The notes under the pieces are model-generated. The model did no database searches. It saw nothing but the letters and a program-made list of their open reading frames with translations, and had not been told where the DNA came from. The position numbers and the translations under genes are program-made. Positions 58,721-64,000 of a stretch of DNA of 64,000 nt are shown here, one piece after another (the first letter of the stretch is position 1; every line of letters begins with the position of its first letter). Source of the DNA: Rothia aeria (lineage in GTDB: Bacteria > Actinomycetota > Actinomycetes > Actinomycetales > Micrococcaceae); NCBI GenBank assembly GCA_002355935.1, contig AP017895.1, positions 1,922,001 to 1,986,000 on the forward strand. The letters run 5' to 3'.

Positions 58721-59357
58721 GTGACTCGCCGCACTGCCTTCGGTGTATTTGGTATAGCTGGCATTAGTTTACTGAGCGCGTGTTCCGCTCAAAGCTCCTA
58801 TAAAGGGAAAATTAACTTTAACTCCTACAAGGGCATAGCCGCCGCCCTGTACAAACCCGGTACAGAGCAGGATCCTCCCGCTAATATTCCGGAGCCGGTG
58901 GCCCCGCCGGGATTCACGAACGTACAGCCGAAGGGTTGTACAAATTTATCGGCTTTCGCGCAGCCTACTATAACTACCTCGTGTTTAAAGGCTTTACGTC
59001 TCCGTGGACTGAGGCAGGGTATACGGATTCCTCCTCCCCAGCAACAGTACGTATCGTGATATTAGTGATAGGTGGCTCATTAGCGACACTTACGCTCCGC
59101 TGACGGTATCCATCATGGACGACATGCCGTTTGAAGGGCCCAAAGACAATACCTATGTGTGGACTATAAAGTTTGAAACGGACTCTGCCGCCCGCCTGTA
59201 CGACAAAACAAGCCACCAATCCGTAAACTTTAACAGTCTCAACGGTACCGACACAGAAAATAAAGGGTATTTTGAATACGCCAACGGCAAGTGGAAGATA
59301 CTTAGCAGCAGCTCCCTGCCATCCAGCTGGTCTCCCGGGAAAACAGCTTCTTTCTAA
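58721..59357 (+). CDS. DUF6318-like Tat lipoprotein, copy 10 (two frameshifts)
   Basis: Signal [16 protein letters not shown] with lipobox LLSAC. Two single-base repairs (near 58930-58935 and at 59036-59039) give 212 residues from this GTG, with [58 protein letters not shown] and YANGKWKIL. The TGD motif after the Tyr-rich helix is replaced. An ATT at 58709, with AGAGAGG upstream, would give the paralogue-like N-terminus IPSSVTRR and could be the true start. Confidence 0.76.
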
Positions 59358-59491
59358 TCCGCGTATCTGAAGACCCACTTTATCTGTACCCCCGTGCCTC
59401 TGTTACGAACTGTGACAGCCAGCGTTACACCGGCACCTTATGGGGTAGAGTTACTGACGAAGAAATAAAATCAAACAAAGGAATTAGATTC

Positions 59492-60427
59492 ATGGCGCAA
59501 ATCGTTAACAGCATCGTCGATGCTATCGGCCAGACTCCGCTTGTCCGTTTGAACCGACTCTCCGAGGGTCTGCCCGGCAATATTGCGGTCAAACTTGAAT
59601 TCTACAACCCCGCTGGTTCTGTAAAGGATCGCATTGGCCGCGCCATTATTGACGCTGCTGAGGAAGCTGGTGCATTGAAGCCCGGCGGCACCATTGTTGA
59701 GGGCACCTCCGGTAACACTGGCATTGCCCTAGCGATGGTGGGGGCAGCACGCGGCTACAACGTTATTCTGACCATGCCCGAGACCATGTCAGCCGAACGT
59801 CGTGTCCTACTGCGTGCGTACGGTGCGAAAATTGTGCTCACCCCCGGTACCGATGGTATGAAGGGTGCCGTGGAGAAGGCTAAAGAGATTGTTGAGAGCA
59901 CCGATAACGCGGTTCTCGCGTCCCAGTTCTCAAACGAGGCTAACCCCGCAATCCATTACAAGACCACCGGCCCCGAAATTTGGGACGCTACCGACGGCAA
60001 GATTGATATTTTTGTCTCTGGTATTGGTACCGGCGGCACCATCTCCGGTGCGGGTAAGTATCTGAAGGAGAAAAACCCGAACCTGAAGATCGTGGCCGTT
60101 GAGCCTCAGGATTCTCCGCTGCTTTCCGAGGGGCGCGTTGGCCCGCACAAGATTCAGGGGCTGGGGGCGAATTTCGTGCCTGATACTCTCAACCGTGATA
60201 TTTATGATGCAGTTATCGCCGTTAGCGGCGAAGATGCCATCCGCACCTCTCGTGCATTGGCTACCGAAGAAGGTATCCTGGGCGGTATCTCCTCGGGTGC
60301 AGCGGTGTATGCGGCTGTTGAGGAAGCCAAGAAGTCTGAGAATAAAGACAAACTGATTGTCGCCGTTGTCCCCGATTTCGGTGAGCGTTACATTTCCACC
60401 GTCCTGTACGAGGATATTCGCGGCTAA
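59492..60427 (+). CDS. cysK: Cysteine synthase A
   Basis: CysK is the PLP enzyme making cysteine from O-acetylserine and sulfide. The 311-residue protein shows the PLP-lysine motif [13 protein letters not shown] (about 35-47), [12 protein letters not shown], and the phosphate loop [13 protein letters not shown] follows AAAGGAATTAG. It is upstream of cysE on the same strand, but a strong terminator lies between them. Confidence 0.97.
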   Translation: MAQIVNSIVDAIGQTPLVRLNRLSEGLPGNIAVKLEFYNPAGSVKDRIGRAIIDAAEEAGALKPGGTIVEGTSGNTGIALAMVGAARGYNVILTMPETMSAERRVLLRAYGAKIVLTPGTDGMKGAVEKAKEIVESTDNAVLASQFSNEANPAIHYKTTGPEIWDATDGKIDIFVSGIGTGGTISGAGKYLKEKNPNLKIVAVEPQDSPLLSEGRVGPHKIQGLGANFVPDTLNRDIYDAVIAVSGEDAIRTSRALATEEGILGGISSGAAVYAAVEEAKKSENKDKLIVAVVPDFGERYISTVLYEDIRG

Positions 60428-60439
60428 ACGTCCACTGCA

Positions 60440-60480
60440 AACGCCCCACTACCCCGGTGCGCGGGGTGCGGTGGGGCGTT
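60440..60480 (+). terminator. cysK terminator
   Basis: Arms AACGCCCCAC / GTGGGGCGTT, with a second inner CCCCG / CGGGG pair, end in TTCTTG just after cysK. Confidence 0.8.
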
Positions 60481-60644
60481 CTTGCGTGTTAAGGTGCACG
60501 GGAATTTCCGGGCAGCTCACGATGTTTTACCACTGTGGTTCCCGCATAAGTGTTCGCTGTTCTCTCCGCTCAGGTTTCCCTAGCGTGAAAACAGTCCCTG
60601 ATGTTGGTACCTTTGGATGAACGCACAGTAAAAGAAGGATGACC

Positions 60645-61229
60645 ATGGGATTCATCGCCCGTTTGCGTGAAGACATTGCAAACGTTCGCCAACACGACCC
60701 GGCCGCGCGCGGCACGGTCGAAATTATACTCAATTATTCGGGGATGCACGCCATCTGGTCGCACCGACTGAGCCACAGACTGTGGCAGCGGGATACAACG
60801 AAGGCCCTGGCGCGTTCAATATCACAGTTCACCCGTTTTCTGACGGGCGTTGAAATTCACCCCGGAGCTACAATCGGGCGCCGGTTTTTTATTGACCATG
60901 GCATGGGCATTGTGATTGGTGAAACCACCGAAATAGGTGACGACGTGATGCTCTATCACGGGGTGACCTTAGGCGGCCGCTCCTTAGAGAAAGTGAAACG
61001 CCACCCTACGATCGGTGACCGCGTGACGATTGGGGCGGGCGCTAAAGTACTCGGTCCGGTACAGATCGGTGCTGACAGCGCTATTGGCGCGAATGCGGTG
61101 GTGGTAAACGATCACCCGCACGATTCGATTATTACAGGTATCCCGGCAAAATCGCGCCCGCGCACCCCAGAGAAGAAGAAACCGCTGGTGGATGCTGTGG
61201 AGTATATAGACCCGGCCATGTGGATCTAG
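60645..61229 (+). CDS. cysE: Serine O-acetyltransferase
   Basis: CysE makes O-acetylserine, the CysK substrate. The 194-residue protein has the N-terminal helical part ([16 protein letters not shown]) and a left-handed beta-helix of hexapeptide repeats with the active-site segment [18 protein letters not shown]. It is of the short, epsilon-type length typical of gram-positives. The second ATG (60645) is correctly spaced from AAGAAGG; the first (60639) is too close. cysK and cysE together supply the last two steps of cysteine synthesis. Confidence 0.95.
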   Translation: MGFIARLREDIANVRQHDPAARGTVEIILNYSGMHAIWSHRLSHRLWQRDTTKALARSISQFTRFLTGVEIHPGATIGRRFFIDHGMGIVIGETTEIGDDVMLYHGVTLGGRSLEKVKRHPTIGDRVTIGAGAKVLGPVQIGADSAIGANAVVVNDHPHDSIITGIPAKSRPRTPEKKKPLVDAVEYIDPAMWI

Positions 61230-61270
61230 CAGTATCTGTTTCCTTCACCAGCCACACGGCGCATTGAAAA

Positions 61271-61304
61271 TACTGCCGCCTCGTTTTAAAACCAGGCGGC
61301 AGTA
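61271..61304 (+). terminator. cysE terminator
   Basis: TACTGCCGCCT / AGGCGGCAGTA arms enclose a 12-nt loop, 42 bp after cysE, followed by ATTCCT. Confidence 0.75.
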
Positions 61305-61481
61305 ATTCCTAGGCGCACTGACCTTTGCCTGTTCACCACCATCTACCAGCCGGAGCTAAACGTAGAAGATCCATAATTCCGGAGAGCCTGGGGCACCGCA
61401 TACAGCATTTGTTCAAAGATTCGCGGTAGCATGGGAAGGTCAGTGTTCCTCGCGTGAACCACCATCCTATGAGGAGAATCA

Positions 61482-62532
61482 ATGTCTCAGTTCCCACCTA
61501 CAGAAGGCCCTGATGGAGCGAACAATAATAGTGGCGCAGATCAGGCCGGAACACAGGGTACCCGGATACGTCAGGGGCTACCAATCACGGGCCCCAATCG
61601 GCTCCCCTGAACGGACCGGATGGTAACCAACAGTATGGGGACGAAACGCTCCCTATGGATCCTTCAGCCGTGCGGCAGGCAGCCCAGTATAACGGTTACA
61701 ACTCCGGGAACCTGAACGGGCAGGGATACAACACCGGCAATTTGAATGGCCAAGGGTATAACACTGGGAACCTTGGCGGCTACGGATACAACACCGGGAA
61801 TCTGAACGGTCAAGGGTATAACACTGGGAATCTTGGCTACGGCCAAGGCCCCTATCAACAGGGGTACCCAAGCGGCCCTATTCCGCCCTATAACGGTGCT
61901 GTACCTGGCGGCCCATACGGCAGGAATTACGGCGACCTCTATGAGGAGGAAGATCGCCCCCGTCCCGTGTGGCCGTGGATGGTGGGGTTCTTGTGCGGTG
62001 CTGGCGTAATCGCCCTCGTAGTGGTACTCGTAGTGACTATCACAACGCGTAATAATGAACCGAATAATATTGCTGGTGGAGCGACTTCTTCCTCCGCCTC
62101 GCCGTCGTCGTCTTCAGCGTCTTCTTCTTCGAGTTCCCCTCGCCGTCAGCGTCATCGTCTTCGCCGCATTCCTACACCTCCACCCCATCCGCATCACGCT
62201 CTGCTTCTGCTACGCCTTCTATTGACCGGGCTACAACAAAGGTGAAGGTTGATGTTGAGGTCAAGGCTAACGGTAAAGCCCGAGTCTCTTACGGCCCGTA
62301 CAGTTCCACCAGTACCGAGAACATTTCGAGCGACTGGCGTAAGGAAGGCATCGAGACTACTCTCAAGGACAGTTATACCCTTAATGCTTCCGGCTCGTAC
62401 GGTGACGGTGGGGCCACTAAGGTTAGCTGCAAAATCACTGTTAACGGGGAAACCGTCTCAGAGAACCAAGCCAGCGGTACCTACTCCACGGTTTCGTGTC
62501 ACATCCCTTACAGCTACGTGCCCAAGCAATAA
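61482..62532 (+). CDS. Repeat-rich membrane protein with MmpS-like C-terminal domain (two frameshifts)
   Basis: Repairs near 61560-61576 and at 62136-62139 give a 350-residue protein. It has a Gly/Asn/Gln-rich cytoplasmic N-terminus with about five decapeptide repeats (GNLNGQGYNT type, about residues 72-122) and a Tyr/Pro/Gly segment. One membrane helix follows (VGFLCGAGVIALVVVLVV), then a Ser-rich linker and an exported domain (VKVDVEVKANGKARVSYG...SCKITVNGETVSE...VSCHIPY) with two cysteines. That domain resembles MmpS-type proteins. The ATG follows GAGGAG. MmpS similarity is by eye. No MmpL partner is nearby. Confidence 0.72.
61694..61845 (+). repeat. 30-bp coding minisatellite
   Basis: About five imperfect copies of a 30-bp unit encode Gly-Asn-Leu-(Asn/Gly)-Gly-(Gln/Tyr)-Gly-Tyr-Asn-Thr. 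Copies differ at several synonymous positions, so the repeat is not recent. Confidence 0.8.
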
Positions 62533-62881
62533 TTAACGCAGCAGCCGACACACAAACACTCACGCTACAGGCCCCGGTATCTTTAGATGACACCGGGGCC
62601 TTGTGTGCTCTCAGTAACCCGCAGGTTCACCCTGCACAGTTTCTGATGCTTACAGAAGGGCCTTTCGCAATATTAAAACATCAAAATGTACGTCGAATAA
62701 TCAAATAACCCTGAATAAGGTTACTATAGACTTATGTACTATATTCTTCCGGGAACACCTTTGAGTACATACATATGCTTTTTAGCATTATGACACTACA
62801 GTTAGTAGTTTTTAAGAGCGAACTATGAACTTACCTGTAATATCAGAATAAACTACCAAAGACTAGCAGAAAGGTAGAAAC
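62533..62881. other. Intergenic region before copy 11
   Basis: Contains the terminator at 62570-62600 and then about 250 bp of AT-rich DNA with several TATA-like boxes, probably the promoter region of copy 11. No gene seen. Confidence 0.5.
62570..62600 (+). terminator. Terminator after MmpS-like gene
   Basis: GGCCCCGGT / ACCGGGGCC arms enclose a 13-nt loop, followed by TTGTGTG. Confidence 0.8.
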
Positions 62882-63623
62882 ATGTCTTTGTCCGTAACCC
62901 GCAGAGGCGCGGTTGCCCTCCTGGGCTTAGGTTCCGCATCCCTACTGGCAGCCTGCAGCCAGAGCAGTACGTCCACATCCGGCAGCTCATCATCAGCTTC
63001 AGAGACATCATCCTCGCAAACCAGTTCAGCTTCCGCTAATGCATCAACAGAAGCCACCGGGCAGAAATACGATGCGGGTTCCAAAAACTACAAAGGGGTA
63101 GTTCCTCTAGTTGACCATTATGAGAATAAAACCTACGAGCCAGGTAATGAAGAGCATCCACCCCGGAACGCGCCTAAGCCTCTCAAACCTGAGAATATGA
63201 ATGAGGACTCACTTGAAGGAGCGTACGCAACGCTCCGATATCAGGCATCGGTTTTGATTACATCACTAAAACAGGTGACCTTGAACCACTTAAAGAGATG
63301 GAAGCCGCCAAGCCTGATATTGAATACATGCAGAGCTTTGAGACTTTCTATCAGAATATGGAATCATCAAAAACGTGGTTCTTTGATCGCAAGTTTGAGA
63401 TGGACATTCTTGCCGACCCCATCGTATCCTCCTCTAAGATTACGTGGCGGTGCACCGAGACTTTTCTTAACGGCACCAAAGCAATTATTCGGGTGAGTAC
63501 CACGACGATCTCCCCGAAAAATACCAGTGGACGCGGCTGACCGGGTACGTTACCACCGAATACGTTAACGGACGCTGGGCTGTAACGCCTTATGTATCCG
63601 GCGGAGGTACCGGCGGGCACTAA
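62882..63623 (+). CDS. DUF6318-like Tat lipoprotein, copy 11 (two frameshifts)
   Basis: Separated from the main array by cysK, cysE and the MmpS-like gene. Signal SVTRRGAVALLGLGS with lipobox LLAAC and a Ser/Thr linker (about 26-60). Repairs at 63252-63255 and 63491-63493 give 247 residues with YENKTYEPGNEE, HPPRNAPKPLKPENM, FDYITKTGDLEPL, KYQWTRLT and YVNGRWAVTP. ATG 62882 is preceded by AGAAAGG. Breaks are probably sequence errors. Confidence 0.78.
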
Positions 63624-63668
63624 ATACAACGTGCCCTCAGCCTCAGGGCACACCTTCTGCACACACTG

Positions 63669-63732
63669 ATGCGGTGCGGGTATCTTCACCGTCTGGCCTA
63701 AAACCAGATACACGAAGACGCCCGCACCGCAT
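63669..63732. terminator. Bidirectional hairpin between copy 11 and gnd
   Basis: Perfect 12-bp outer arms (ATGCGGTGCGGG / CCCGCACCGCAT) enclose a 40-nt region with its own TCTGG / CCAGA stem. It lies between convergent genes. Confidence 0.7.
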
Positions 63733-63765
63733 AGTTATACAACCAGGGCAGCCCCTGGTGCAGTA

Positions 63766-64000
63766 TTAGTGCACGTGAATGTCGGCGGCGTTCACCTCAG
63801 AACGGTCACCACTCCACATAGTGTGGAAGGCCCTTCTTCGTCCACACGCCCGTAAGTGTGCGCGCCAAAGAAATCACGCTGCCCCTGAATTACGGCCGCA
63901 GGCAGGCGGTCACGGCGCAGGCCGTCATAATACGACAGGGCCGAAGAGAACACCGGTACCGGAACCCCAAGAGCGGTGGCTTTACCCACTACCCGGCGCC
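63766..64000 (-). CDS. gnd: 6-phosphogluconate dehydrogenase, C-terminal part (one frameshift)
   Basis: Gnd oxidatively decarboxylates 6-phosphogluconate to ribulose 5-phosphate in the pentose phosphate pathway. Only the last 78 codons or so are in the window, but the diagnostic segment [19 protein letters not shown] then [18 protein letters not shown] is clear. The frame breaks at 63831-63833. One added base restores the family ending ([11 protein letters not shown]...DIHVH) and the stop at 63766. The 5' end lies beyond the right edge. Confidence 0.93.

Noticed and set aside
53662-59357. Lipoprotein copies as true pseudogenes
   Set aside because: All breaks are single missing bases of the same type seen in rnc, coaD and leuC, and no nonsense or large deletions occur. 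Error is more likely than decay.

Overview
The window looks like chromosomal DNA from a member of the Micrococcaceae (Actinobacteria), most likely Rothia or a close relative. The basis is the moderately high G+C content, the gene order (smc, mutM, rnc, rpmF, DUF177, coaD, rsmD, recG, DAK2, thiL, ddl, gpsA, plsC, murA, leuDC with a divergent IclR regulator), an olefin cluster with a fused oleBC, and an expanded family of Tat-type lipoproteins. The genus is inferred; no 16S rRNA gene is present.

Layout. 0-3.9 kb: an acidic hypothetical protein (runs off the left edge), ffh and a Nudix hydrolase. 3.9-10.2 kb: an AT-rich accessory island between ffh and ftsY, with an HTH-like protein, a membrane protein, an ImmA/IrrE-PIN toxin-antitoxin-like pair, a pentapeptide-repeat membrane protein and about 1.2 kb without a convincing gene. 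10.2-16.7 kb: ftsY, an MFS exporter and smc. 16.8-22.4 kb: a structured leader followed by oleA, oleBC and oleD. 22.4-32.3 kb: a minus-strand housekeeping block from thiL down to mutM. 32.3-38.0 kb: cell-surface genes (a Pro/Thr-rich anchored protein, a DUF3515-like lipoprotein, a beta-propeller plus SLH protein). 38.3-43.5 kb: murA, plsC, gpsA, a truncated gpsA-like paralogue and ddl. 43.9-46.9 kb: leuCD and the IclR regulator. 47.0-50.6 kb: two adjacent dynamin-like GTPases. 50.7-59.4 kb: ten tandem paralogous lipoprotein genes resembling DUF6318. 59.5-61.2 kb: cysK and cysE. 61.5-64 kb: a repeat-rich MmpS-like protein, an eleventh DUF6318-like gene and the 3' end of gnd.

The most distinctive feature is the lipoprotein array. 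It has eleven diverged copies of one secreted-protein family. All carry a twin-arginine signal, ten of eleven have a lipobox cysteine, and several have visible promoters or terminators of their own. The function is unknown.

One caution affects the whole window. I found about 37 places where a gene is restored by adding one base, nearly always in a short homopolymer. They occur in genes such as rnc, coaD, rsmD, recG, leuC and gnd as well as in the lipoprotein array. After adding these bases, every complete affected gene has a length divisible by three. Homopolymer undercalling in the source assembly is the simplest explanation, so I annotate these as whole genes with likely sequence errors rather than as pseudogenes.
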